64,000 nucleotides of DNA from Benincasa hispida. Its lineage: Eukaryota; Streptophyta; Magnoliopsida; Cucurbitales; Cucurbitaceae. The notes beneath the pieces were generated by a model. The model did no database searches. It was not told where the DNA came from and saw only the letters and a list, made by a program, of their open reading frames with translations. How positions within the stretch are numbered: the first letter of the stretch is position 1; every line of letters starts with the position of its first letter. Positions 23,462 to 35,300 of this stretch are shown here, in pieces. A program made the position numbers and the translations under genes. The stretch lies in contig NC_052353.1 of assembly GCF_009727055.1 (NCBI RefSeq), forward strand, positions 49,149,451 through 49,213,450, written 5' to 3'.

Positions 23462-25557
23462 ATGAACAACTTCCTCTTTTTTTCCCCACTTCCATGTTTT
23501 TAGAGAGAAAATAGGTGAAGAGAGTTACAATTCCCTCCCAAAATGATTTTTAAAAAATAAAATAATTTATTTTCATAAATCGATATATTTATATGATAAC
23601 TACCTTATCATATAATATATATATATATACACAATCAAATCCGAACGAACAAAATGTTGAATTGAATCGTACCAGTCTTTACTGGGGGTTATTACTATTA
23701 TATATATATATAAATATATATATATAAAATATATAAATATGATTAAAATATATGGTATATTAAATATAACACGTAACTTATAGTTTCTATAATGTATCAA
23801 ATACAATATAACCTATAGTTTATATTCTCTCATCAATGACATTTAATATAAATCTCATTTATATTAAATTTAATTATGTGAATCAAATTCATATAATTAT
23901 ATTTGAATCATATTCAAATATTTATTTCTTCTCAAATAAACTTTATATTATAATGTATCAAAATACATTATAGTAATTATATCATATATAATTAGATTAA
24001 ATTAACTATATCATATATAATTAATTCCTGAATTTAATTTGAACAATTCAAATTAATCTAAAAATTGATTCTCATTAATTCCCGTTGAGCTACAGATGGG
24101 ACCTCAAGAACCTACAACTTGAAGCTACAATGGTACATGAATAATTAATTAAACTCCTTTAATTAAAATATTCACCATCTGTTAACTGTCGGGCACTTCA
24201 CTAAAGATCGATAGCTGCACTATTCCCACTATAGATATATTTCTGTGTCCATTGGATATAACCACAACAGTACGATGACCCTTCACAAATTGCTTGTAAG
24301 TACAGCTAAGCCAAAATACCGTTTTGTCTCTATAGTTACATATAACTCCTTAAGTACCACTGATCCCTCTAATGAACAATAAATCATACTCTACCAATGA
24401 CTAAATCCCTCTCAGGCCAGGAGAGGATATGACACTGTATTGTTCACGCCTCGAAATCAGCCCTTAAGAGAGCAATTTTATCTATTTACCCCGACGTTGG
24501 GATAGGAGTGAATTCCTTCTTGTGTAGCTGTGTTCCCAGCTCCCCAATAAGACGAATCCTCAAAATGGTAGGTTTGTTGAGTCGACGATCTAGCCACTCT
24601 CACCCATACAAATCAAAGAACCGTCTTCATAGGCAGTAGTTCACAACTCACTTAGGATTCAGGTCATGTTACCTATGGTCATCCTGGTGAAATATAAGTC
24701 TTTATTATGAACGGCGTTATATAATGAGTCTAAACATTTCGGGGTCCGGTTTTATACAAACTCCTTTGTATAGAATATCCCCGATCACATGTCTCCACAT
24801 GAATGATCATAACCAGATCATTTGTAGCACTTTACAACAATTGTAACATCTACAAAGTGATTCATACTCGTAATGTCACCAGGATCAAGTATCCAGCATT
24901 ATCCATCTACTACAGATCATTTAGGTTATCACTTAAACATGATTCACATGTATGTCTCTACATACATGTTTAAGGTACAAAGATAACCTTGGTTGATAAT
25001 TTATTGGTTTGTGATTAATGCAACTAATTTTGAAATAAAATATCACATATTTTATTACATAAATAAAATGTTTGTACATTATAATTACTAACTATAGAAC
25101 CCTACGAGATTTAGGGCATCAACTCCAATACCTAACTAGTTAACGATGTTATATCTAATGGTTACTATGTGGTATGATCTTATGCAAACTCATTGTATAG
25201 GATACCTCTACGCTCATGTCAACTACACGAAGGCGTTAGATCATTACATTTGTATCAAATACAAAGTGGGTCGTATCCATAGTGTTACCAGGATAAGGTA
25301 CCCAGCCTTATCCCTATATTATAGACCATTCAGGCTGTATCTTGAACATTGATCCTTGTATATCTCCACATACAGTTCAAGACTCATAAGGCAACCTTGG
25401 ATATTAGTTTATTGGATTTAGGGTTATTAAGACAAAAATAGACAAACAACACAAACAATAACGTTTATTGAATTAACATCTATAACTCTTTATTGATAAC
25501 GATCAATTAATAAAATTTGCTATCTACGAGTTTTAGAGCATAAAACCCAACAATGGT

Positions 25558-25745
25558 TCCATCTTTTTCTTGTCATGACATATAATTTATCGAGATCTCT
25601 TTATTATTCTTATTTACTTCAAGATTCTTATGAGTGCTCAAAGGATTTCTTTTGGAATATTCATATTTTTAACTGAGTCATTTTTATTATTGACTACCTT
25701 TTTCGAGGATCTTTATCTTTGGAACCCAAGTGTCTATCACGGTTC
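25558..25745 (-). pseudogene. Linker segment of C pol between integrase and RT
   Basis: On the minus strand the codons read LGSKDKDPRKR, the basic GSKDKNPR-type linker found before RT in one copia lineage. This places the segment exactly between the integrase part (27.6-28.5 kb) and the RT part (15.5-16.9 kb). It is bounded by solo LTRs D5 and D1. Confidence 0.7.
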
Positions 25746-27639
25746 TGATAAAGTTGACATTCGACGTACGGAAGCTATTAGGATCCTAAGCACTCTAATT
25801 ACATCAATTTTAATGGATTAGTAAGCATGTTCACATTTTTCCAGTATTTAGGGTTTCAAGAATATACCTTTGAAGATTTCTCCAAAATGCTTAGAATCTC
25901 CTTGAGTTTCTTCTTCAATCTTCAAAGTAGACCACCACAAAAGTCTTCTCTACTAATATCAGGCCTTAGATTGGGTGGTGGAACCCAAATTGAGAGGGAT
26001 TTGGTGTGCATTTTGAGAGTTGGAGAGGCAAAAAGACATAAAGTTTTTTCTTCAAAAAATGGAATTTGCATGCATCAAAATCTAAGATTCAACTTGTTTT
26101 TAAGCAAATAAAACATGCAAAGCAGCTGGGGTGGTGGATTGATACTCAATCCTCCACTATTTTTATTGATTAGGTATGATAATTAGTAGGAAAATCCAAC
26201 ATTTCCCACTCATTCATTCATTTATATTAATAAAATTTCATAAATGAAATTTAAATTTAAATTTATTTATCTATTTATAATTAAATTAATTTAATCAAAT
26301 CAAATTAATTTTATATTTTTGAATTTTACAATTCAAAATTTAAATAAATAAATTATTAATTAAATAATTTAATTTAATATCAAATATTAAATTAATAAAA
26401 CACCTAATTCAAAACATGAATCACTATTCATGTTATTTAATATTTAAATCATATTTAAATATCTCCAACTCTCCAAAACCATTTAATTTGTTAATTAAAT
26501 GTTTGATTATATCAGATATAATAATTCAAACCCTAAATCGAATTTGAACATTTCAAATTGTCTCAACACACTATTCTAAGGTTTGATCCTTTTATGAACT
26601 AGTAGAGGGACTTAATGGACCTATAGATCATGAGCTCCAACGATTTGAGATTAATTGGCTAAACTCTTTAAACCGAATTAATCAATATTCATTAACTACC
26701 GAGACACTCCACTATAGTTCAGTAGTTGCACTTTCCTCACTGTAAATATATTTCTGTCCACTTGATTTAACAATAATCAGTAAGTCGATCATCCACAGGT
26801 TGTTCATATTTACAGCTAGGTCAAAATTACCGTTTTACCCCTATAATACTTCTTACTTCTTAAATCTCCACTAATCCTCTAATGAATAATTGGTTTATGG
26901 TCATACCAATAAACTGAGTTCTTTTCAGCCATAGAGAGTGTGGGGCCTCTCTGTTCAAGACTAGGAGTCAGTACTTAAGGGAACAACCTATCTGCTAACC
27001 CTAAAATGGGTAGGAGTGAATTTCGTCTTGCAGGTCTATGTCCCCAACCATTTATCCAGTCTTACCCCTAAAATGGGAGGTTTATTAAGCGGTGATGTTG
27101 AGCTACTCTCACTCATGTAAATTAAAGGATAATCTTGAATAAACAGGAATTCATAGTTAGCTCAGAACTGAGATCGAATTTCCTTAGGTTATGAAATTGA
27201 AATAGTCAGTTTTAACATTAAACGATCGTTGTAAAGAAAAGTGACTGTTTCATGGTCCGGTCTTATGCAAACATCTTTTGCGTAGGATGCCTCCACTCAC
27301 ATTTCTCCACATAAACGACTTTGGGATCACATCATTTGTATCAATATACAAAGCAAGCCGCATCCATAGTGTCCCCAGGATAAGGTACCTAACCCTATCC
27401 ATATACTCAATACCATTTTGGTTATATATTCAAACTTGATCCTTTTTATATCTCTACGTAAAGTTTAAGTATTCATGTTATAGCCATGGGTTCGATAGTT
27501 TATTGGATTTAGGAATCTATAAATGCAATTTATATGTTCAATAATAACTTTATTGAAATAATCTCAATAACATATTTGTTGTAAATAGAAATATGTTTAA
27601 AGTTTACAAACTGCGAGTTTTAAGACATATAACCCAACA
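25746..27639 (-). mobile_element. D5: solo copia LTR of the B family inside C
   Basis: Minus-strand start TGTTGGGTTATATGTCTTAA at 27,639. The end region is alignable with the B LTR end (gaacatgctt, aaaattgatg, agtgctta, cttcc). Flanking pentamers on the minus strand are gaagt and gaacc, three of five identical. The join falls inside the linker codons of C, where a shared gaagc would restore the reading, so a decayed target duplication is likely. ORFs at 25,630-26,111 cross or lie in this LTR and are not genes. Confidence 0.78.
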
Positions 27640-27644
27640 ACTTC

Positions 27645-28530
27645 AGGCATGTGGCAGACTCATTAGTATCGACAACTTATCGCATTAGGATATCAATTTT
27701 TGCAGGTGTATTTGCAACCATTATATATAACTTGGTCACTTTCTTACAACTATAAATGTATCTAGCATTAATTTGCAAAAATTTTACAAATGAATTATCT
27801 TTGAACTTCTAGTTTAAAGTGACATGTATGATGATCAAAATGAGACAATTTATGTATTTTATTCAATTTATTTTCCAAATTTTCCTTAACCCCTCCCCCT
27901 AATGTTAAAAAATTTATCCCATTAATAATAATAATAATTAAATTGTGTAGTAAGCAATCCACCCATCAAAGGTTCAAAGTAATTAATTGATGTTATCAAT
28001 TGCACCATCATCTTAATTGTTGTTGTGGAACAATTTAAACATGTACTGCATATCTTGCATATGAAATATATTTGGCTTATAGTCATAAGCTCATTAGTCA
28101 TTGGTCGAGCATACATAATAACATATCTCATACAAATCTAAAAATTTTGCTATTTAAACATACACTACATGATGTTTAACACTTATCCCAATCAATTATC
28201 AAATGTTTGGGATGCAAACTCACTAACATTATCAAAACAAAATAATAAGTATATATGTGACCATCAACTGAATGCACCAACAAAAATCATAAAACCATAA
28301 TCTGTTCCAAAAGTAGGAAAGGTTCATTTTTAATTTTAGCTAGTGAGAGTTTGATAATTAATCTCTTGAGAACATGATACATGACAATTTATTAGATGGA
28401 AAAATCTTCTAGTTCTTCTATGGATGTTAATATATATTTTCCATAATTATTTTCACTATTGACATAAATGACTCATCATGTCAAAGGGAAAATATTTGGA
28501 TCAATGAACTTCAGGTTCATTGTTGCATAT
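27645..28530 (-). pseudogene. Integrase region of element C
   Basis: Minus-strand reading near 28,530-28,240 gives MNLKFIDPNIF, followed by stretches aligning with the zinc-binding and early core part of a copia integrase of C's lineage (IVMYHVLKRLI, LSLAKIKNEPF). At 27,720-27,645 it reads NTPAKIDILMR and DTNESATCLK, the end of integrase leading into the linker. It is full of stops and has lost the catalytic residues. Confidence 0.65.
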
Positions 28531-31046
28531 ATTTCAACTACACAAATATGTGTGAATATAATTTAGAAGGAAAAACATATTTTTTCTATATGCACTTCCC
28601 ATAGAAGTCAATAAACATAGTATATGAATACTATATATTATTCTTATTATCAATATTTCTGGATGATATCTATTACAACGTATACCTTCCAAATTTACTA
28701 AACTTCTTTTTGATTTACAAGAGAATAAAGTATATCAATTGTCGATTTTGCTCCTCTGGCGAAGTGTTGTTTTCTTTTTTAAAATCTTTAATCAAGTCTA
28801 CAAGACTTAATATCATATTTGATTTTTCAATTCAAGCATTTGAATTTAAAAATATATTGTCTACTTTTAAGTATAATATGCATAGATGTACTATATGCAA
28901 AACATAAATATTATTTATTCTTATTCTCCTTGTGAGATTTAAAAAAAATCTAAATATCTCATATACAAATTTTAAAAAACAATAATAATGTCTTCAAGAG
29001 ACTCTGAGAAACTTGTAACATAATATCATATTTAGGAGTTAAAAAGATATATTATGTTCTCTTTAAGAGATTCAAATAAATTCTCAAATTTTATTTCCAC
29101 ACATCGTTTCTTTTTCATTAATAAGGATTTAATTCATATTATATGACAGGTACAAGATTATTGTCTCTTTTGCATCACATCTGAAAAATGAAATTTTTCT
29201 TCAAAACATTATATTTGTGTGTGTTTTAATAGACTAATTACTTCTTTCTTTATTAACATGATTTCGATCTCAATGATTAAATATTGGAACGTTCACTTCA
29301 GGAAATGATATATATTATTTGGTCAAAATTCATTATTTTTCATAGAAACATTTGTTTGTATGTTTTATTCAACCTCAAAATATATTAGATAAACATTCAT
29401 CGCAATATTTCAAACTTTCTTTCTCAAACTGCTAATACAAGAGCATAGCATGTTGATATATGCTTATTAGTTTATAAACATTTATTAATTTAAAATATGT
29501 GCAACTACAGGTGCAAGACAAAAACAATGACCACTAATTGATTTAAGCAACTTCACATGTATTAAATCAAAATTAGCTTTAGAAAGAGTGATTAGCTATT
29601 ATGCATAACTTTCAAACTTTACCATAAAAGAATTCAGTTATATATATATGTGTGTGTGTGTGTGTATATATATATGTATTTCAAAAGCTCACAAATTTAT
29701 CCATATGAGAATAATTTAAATATTCAACAATCAAGTAAATTTCAATTATAGCCTAGCAAACAAAAATTGACTAATGTAACTTCCAAATTAGTTCCCAGGT
29801 ACCGGTGTTCCCTTACGCTCAACTTTTATTTCTAATTCATTGATCTTTAAATTAGGAGTTAACTTCTAAGTGAATTATTAATCTTATTAAAACAAATTCA
29901 TTTTAAGAAATAATCTTTAATATCTTAAATCTTATTTAAAGATAATCATGCCTATTTATTCTCATATTTGAAAAATAAAAGACAATATTATTAGAAAATA
30001 ATTTTAACATATAAAAGTTAATATTAATATGAGAGAATCTTATCTTTATTTAAAAGAAACTAATTCTTGTTAAAAAAAAAATATGCAATTCAATTAAGGA
30101 AACAAATATCCTAATTTAATTTTTCATAAATAACAATTATATTCTAAGATATAAAAAATATAAACTAATTAGAAAAATATCTCAAACAGATATTTCAAAC
30201 ATAAGAAAATTAAGGTGCATAATTTGCAATTTATGATAGATACATTACATAAAAAAAAAAAAATGATGCATGATTTATAACATTGGTAGGATAAACAAAT
30301 AAAAGAATCTACCTTGTAGCAAAGGAATAATGCAATTATGTTGAATGTTACCCCAACAAAAGTATTGATAAAATATTGATATGCACCTCATCTACAAAAC
30401 TACGATATCAAATGCCTAATAAAAACGCAACAAATGCCTCTTTGAGTATTTATTAAAAATCAAATGGAATTTGAAAAGACGAAGAGAATGTCTATAATCA
30501 TATGTATACAAACAGTTGGGAAAGTAACAAATTGAATTGAGGATAGAATTGTGCGTACTTTGAAATGCATTGTGTGCTTGTGATATAGATTAGAGAGAAG
30601 TTTGCACAACAACTCATAAGTTTTGTTTAAATCTCTTACCCACAAAATCATATCTCCTTTAATTTCCTAACTCAATTGCATAACGAGCAACTAAAAATTA
30701 ATTATAATCTTGAAATGGTAAAAAATGTTGAAAAACTCACAAGTACTTTAAGACACAAGTTTGGACTCATGCCTAAGGATTTTAATTCCAATGCTCATAT
30801 AATATTTATATCATGTTTACAATTTGATATAATCAAATGTAAAATATAATATCAAACATATCTTAACAACCAATTCACAAACACATAAATCATATATATA
30901 GTTTAAATAGAGTACTCACCTTCTTTGAATTTTAGTTTTAAATACCTCAATAATATGTAGGGACTTTATCGTTCTTGGTACTCCGATGAATCAACTCTAA
31001 TCACAACAAAATCTCCCAAGTGGTAGAGACTCGTGCTGATAACGAG
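28531..31046 (-). pseudogene. Protease, gag and leader region of element C, mostly unreadable
   Basis: By position this should hold leader, gag and protease of C. It is A+T rich and I could not recognise a gag motif or zinc knuckle. The right end (31,029-31,046, minus-strand cgttatcagcacgagtc) is a primer-site-like motif common beside this type of plant copia LTR. A (TG)n/(TA)n microsatellite sits at 29,641-29,676. Confidence 0.45.
29641..29676. repeat. (TA)n-(TG)n-(TA)n microsatellite
   Basis: Alternating tatata, then tgtgtg, then tatata in one uninterrupted purine-pyrimidine alternating run. Confidence 0.95.
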
Positions 31047-31298
31047 TGATAAAATAAGAAGAATATGAACAACAAAATAACATTGAAAGCAAGACAAGAG
31101 AGGAAAACAAAAGATAAGAAATAGAGAGCTAATATCAAACTCAATTGTGGCGTCCTCTACCCTATTTATAGGGCATGTTAGAGTGTATGTTACAAGGTAA
31201 AACTTAACGAGGGAGGTTATGGGATTGAATAACCTATGAAGATTATGAGTTTGTTATAACATAAATAAGTTATGGATATCTACAATATTACATTTACA
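31047..31298 (-). repeat. 5' LTR of element C
   Basis: 252 bp, TG...CA ends on the + strand (tgataaaataag ... catttaca). Contains the TATA core CCCTATAAATAGGG in minus orientation (31,160-31,173) as in the partner LTR, so transcription would run leftward, away from RPN1. Confidence 0.85.
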
Positions 31299-31992
31299 AT
31301 ATATTTTACCATTTATTAGAATCATCCTTCTTAAAAAGTGACCCCTTTAACAAGAGAGACACTAGTAAATTTAATGGATATTTAATTTTTTTAAAGTCTT
31401 TCCATATATCGATTGTTTCATGAGACTAGTTGAGACCTATATAAGCTAACCCACACATTTATGGATCATTTGAAGATGTAAGGAAAAAAGTTTTCCCCTT
31501 GAAAATGTGTATATATTTGTAGAACATGAAAGTAATCGCTGGTTTTTCCATGACTTTAGCTTTATTAGACGAGAACGACATATCACAATTGTAATATAAG
31601 AATAATTTAGAATTTTGGTCAAAATCTCATAATTTCGAGATTTCGACATGCTCAAAATTTCAGTAATTTCCCCAAATTTCTTGAAATTTCAAATTTTCAA
31701 AATTTTCATCAATATTTCGATATTTCCATTGAAATTTCGAGGTTTTTTTTTTTTTAACTATGGTAGCTCAATGGAAGCTTTTTCCTCTCTTACAAAAAAA
31801 AAAATATTTTCAATAAACCTCATATTTTCATTCAAATATTTTCGATTGAATTTAGTCATAATCAAAGTTTCATTAACTACTTAGAGAAATTTTCATTAAT
31901 TTTCATATAATTTTCCAAAAATTTCATAAAATCATGACCCCTTTTTTTTTTTTTTGAAAAGTTCGATCCTTGAATGTAAGTTGATGATTTCA
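31299..31992. other. Intergenic before RPN1, with AAATTTC-rich degenerate repeats
   Basis: From about 31,620 to 31,920 the sequence is built from short imperfect units like gaaatttc, aattttc and atttcg, many self-complementary, with poly-T runs at 31,744 and 31,938. No protein-coding potential is visible. ORFs here (31,446-31,655 on the minus strand, 31,648-31,884 on the plus) follow the repeat. Confidence 0.5.
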
Positions 31993-32119
31993 TGGGCTAA
32001 CCCTTTTAAAGCCCATGAAATAATCCCCAATGAAAAAGGCCCACTCAACAATTGTTCGGCTCTATTTAGTTGGGTTATTTTGCAAAATTAGGCCCACTCA
32101 AATTCCACATAAGAGCCCA
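31993..32119 (+). promoter_or_regulatory. Cluster of five site II (TGGGCY) motifs upstream of RPN1
   Basis: TGGGCT at 31,993-31,998, and reverse-complement forms AGCCCA at 32,010-32,015 and 32,114-32,119 and GGCCCA at 32,038-32,043 and 32,091-32,096. Such motifs (TCP-type factor sites) are typical of plant housekeeping promoters, including translation and proteasome genes. They sit 270-400 bp before the start codon. The transcription start cannot be placed. A 98-codon ORF at 32,070-32,366 falls in the probable 5' UTR and is not credited. Confidence 0.55.
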
Positions 32120-32391
32120 TTTACTCACGATCGAATATAACCCGACCCGACTCGGGCGCAGAGAAAACCCCCTAGCACCCCAGTTTCAAGTTTCTTGCTC
32201 AGGAGGAAAAGGAAAAAGCAATTCCCTTTCGCTCATATTCTTCTGCAGAAGAAGGAACAATCCCATTTCATTCGGGTCAATTTCTTCCGTTTCCAGTCCT
32301 CTTACTAATTTAGCTTACTCCCTTTGTTCGTCTTCTTCATTTTCCAATTTCATTCGAGGGTTTTGATTCTGTTAGTCTTCTTCTCTGCTCA

Positions 32392-35300
32392 ATGGCGCGT
32401 GACCCGGATGGCTCTGCTGGCGGCGGTGCTAGTAACAACTCCCAGCGTGAGGAGGCCACTCTGAAGGTCCCATCGAAGGACCCCAAGAAGAAGGATGAGA
32501 AGAAGGAAGAGGATCTGGTATGATTCATTCAATTCTTCACTAGTTAGTGCTGTTTGATTTCTATGAAATCAGAATAACCCAAATTGAAACTGGACGGATG
32601 GTGGCTTTGGTGTAAAATGTTATTGGTGTACTCTGAAATTTATTTACGGAGCTTAGCTTAAGTCATTTCTTACTTATAAGAGGTTACTCGTAGTACGAAT
32701 TGAGGCGAAGGGAATATCTAGATTAGTTCATGTGCGATGTTAGTTTTACCTTTTATGTTTTCTGTAGTCAGTTGGGTATTGATCTGATGTGGGTTATTGC
32801 GTGCACAGTCGGAAGAGGATCTGGCCTTGAAACAACAGTTGGAGTTGTACGTGGAGAGAGTTCAGGACCCCGATCCTGGCCTGCAGAAAGTTGCCCTTGA
32901 GAGTATGAGGTTGGCATTTTTATTTGTAATTTAGTTAATACAGAAACTGTTGCTTTAAAGGTATTGTACACTGGGCGTGGAGGTTTACAATTATGATATA
33001 GATTGGCATATCCTGTTGAATAGGTTTATGTATAGAGTGTATATTTTCTTCACGGTTTCATGTTTTGAACTTATTTGAGAATTTTTATTCTAGGCAGGAA
33101 ATCCGAACATCCACAAGCTCCATGACTTCTGTTCCAAAGCCTCTAAAATTCCTTCGCCCACATTACGGAACTTTAAAAGCTTATTATGAAACAATGGCAG
33201 ACACCGATTTAAAGGTCGTTTTCTTGGTTATGGCCCATCACATTGTTAATTTGTTACCCATTTTTTATTTTGTTTTTCTAAAAAATTGTAACTCTACTTG
33301 CTTCTCAAATGCAGAAATACATGGCGGACATACTATCAGTATTGGCACTGACAATGTCTGCGGAGGGAGAACGGGTTTGTCTGCTTTCCTCAATATTTTC
33401 TTTTGTTTCTTTGTTTTAATATCATGTGTATGGAGCATTTTCTCTGCTTTTGGTGTCTTTGTGTCTCTTGGTCCTATGCTTATGTCTTATTCTAGCTTTA
33501 TTACGTACGTATCCTTATGCAGTTACATATAAATCATTGCTTGTGAAACTTTCTCAGGAAAGCCTGAAATACAGACTATTAGGCTCAGAAGGTGATATTG
33601 GTTCATGGGGTCATGAGTATGTAAGGTGAGCGTATGGTTAGTACAACATTCTAGTGCTACTAATTACATGTTTTTTCCCCCTGGTCAGAGTGGCACTCAT
33701 TAGAAATATTTTAGAAGGTATTATCTGTATTATACTCCAATTTTTAATGATATTGTAACCTCAGGAATTTGGCTGGAGAGATTGCTCAAGAATACACCAA
33801 ACGACAGGTAATGGCAGTTCTATTAGAATATGCAATAACTTCCCTTTTCTCCTTTTCTTATCTAATTAATAGATTATAACATAAATATGCATGCTGTCTT
33901 TATGCTTGGTGAATTGTAGTGGGCTGATTCTGCATTTAATATTTTTCTACTATAGAGGAGGGTGTATTTACTGCTGCTTTCTTTTTCTTTTTTTTTTTCC
34001 CCTTTGTTTTCAGGGTGAAGAGGCTCCCATAGATGATTTGATGGAACTTGTTCAAGAAATTGTTGCTTTTCACATGAAAGTATGTCTATATAATAAGACA
34101 GTTGATAAACTTTGTTTGAATCTTCTTTGGACACTAAGCCATAGTTTTCGTAGATAAGGCAATATTTTTAGCAATGTGCATCTCTAATTGATTTTATTGA
34201 TCTTCAGCACAATGCCGAACCTGAAGCTGTTGATCTATTAATGGAGGTGAGACAATATCTTCTATCATTATTATTTTTGTTATTATTTATTTATTTTTGG
34301 GGGTGTGGGGATGGGGAATAAGGTATGGCTGACTGAATTATCCAATTGATGTATATCAGGTTGAAGATCTTGATCTGTTAGTTGAGCATGTTGACAGTAC
34401 AAATTTCAAAAGGACCTGTATCTATCTTACCAGTTCAGCCAAGTATGCAAGATCATCTTTTTGAGTTCTTCTGGTTCATATAATTGCACTTCCTTCAGTT
34501 TTACCATGTTATAGGAATTATTATCTGATACAAACAGTTGTGTTTTTAGACTTGTTTCAGCTCTCTGTCTATGATGGACGAGTGTAATGTATATGGTTGT
34601 GGGGCAAGGAAAGTGATTTATGTTTGTTTTACCGTTCTTCTAAAGAAAATGGTTTACCTAACTACTACTTGAATGTTGATGTATTATATTATGATGATGA
34701 ATAAATATATTATTGCCTGTAAGACTTTTTCAATTTGAATAGGTCCATAGTTAGTGCAGGCCCAGTGGTTTTCCCCTTTTTTTTTGTTTTTGGGGGGGGT
34801 GCGTGTGGCTTGGCTTGGGAATAAAAGGAGGATTGTTGAAGTCTTTAGAGAGGCTCAGTTTGTTGTTAGGTTTAATATCTTTTGGTGTTGGTCTCAGTGG
34901 TGTTATTGTTCAATAAGTTCAATTATTTTAGATTGGAGCTCTTTTTGTATGGTTGACCGAGGTTACATTTTTAACTTGTTTTGTTGGTTTTGTATGCTTT
35001 CCTGTATTCTGTAATATTTTCTTGATGAGGCTAGATTCTCCATTAAGAAGTCATAGTATAATTTATTTGCAAACTTATAACCTCCACTAGTGTTGGTTTA
35101 TCCTTTTCATTTTTTTGAACAATTTCCTTGATTATGATATTTAACTCCGCTAACATCACAGATATCTTCCTGGACCTGATGACATGCTAGCTCTGGACAT
35201 TGCATATATGATATATCTAAAATTTGAAGAATATACCAATGCACTTCAGATTGCTTTGTTCCTCGACAACTTGCAGGTTTGCCCTCTATTTTAACCTTAA

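Larger units (their letters stand above)
18358..25130 (-). mobile_element. D2: solo copia LTR nested inside D1, split by D3
   Basis: Pieces 18,358-18,779 and 23,462-25,130 join into one LTR of about 2.1 kb of a third family. On the minus strand it starts tattggagttgatgcccta at 25,130 and ends ...tggttctttca at 18,358. The target duplication cctaa flanks it exactly (18,353-18,357 and 25,131-25,135). With it removed, the D1 sequence reads through in step with its homologues (compare 62,040-62,100). Confidence 0.87.
16873..25552 (-). mobile_element. D1: solo copia LTR inserted in C, split by a nested insertion
   Basis: Two pieces, 16,873-18,357 and 25,131-25,552, join into one LTR of about 1.9 kb of the B family. 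Its minus-strand start TGTTGGGTTTTATGCTCTAA is at 25,552 and its end ...gatcccttca is at 16,873. The target duplication atggt flanks it exactly (16,868-16,872 and 25,553-25,557). No internal region remains, so it is a solo LTR formed by LTR-LTR recombination. Confidence 0.88.
6533..31298 (-). mobile_element. Element C: near full-length copia on the minus strand, expanded by nested insertions
   Basis: Short LTRs (279 and 252 bp) with TG...CA ends bound the element at 6,533-6,811 and 31,047-31,298. Removing nested elements B, D1 (with D2 and D3) and D5 leaves about 5.8 kb, normal for a copia element. Read right to left the internal order is correct: 5' LTR, primer-site-like motif, leader and gag region (30-28.5 kb), integrase (28.5-27.6 kb), the lysine-rich linker before RT (25.7 kb), RT (16.8-16.2 kb), RNase H end (15.5 kb), post-pol region (7.0 kb), 3' LTR. 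The RT lineage differs from the other elements here, with LNIHLMDV and ICPYAFIKKS in degenerate form. Flanking pentamers (ttttg and atata) do not match, so no target duplication survives. It must be the oldest insertion of the nest. Confidence 0.85.

Noticed and set aside
18843..23466. Alternative left end of D3 at 18,848 with a perfect pentamer match atgaa
   Set aside because: The perfect match is tempting, but comparison with A's LTR shows that the family LTR continues beyond this point to gatttccttca. The end is therefore placed at 18,780 with a near-match duplication.
6528..31303. Target duplication for element C
   Set aside because: The pentamers next to the LTRs (ttttg and atata) do not match. 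Age or rearrangement may have erased it, so none is claimed.
32070..32366. 98-codon ORF just before RPN1
   Set aside because: It overlaps the site II promoter cluster and probable 5' UTR and shows no recognisable features. The RPN1 ATG at 32,392 gives the family N-terminus.
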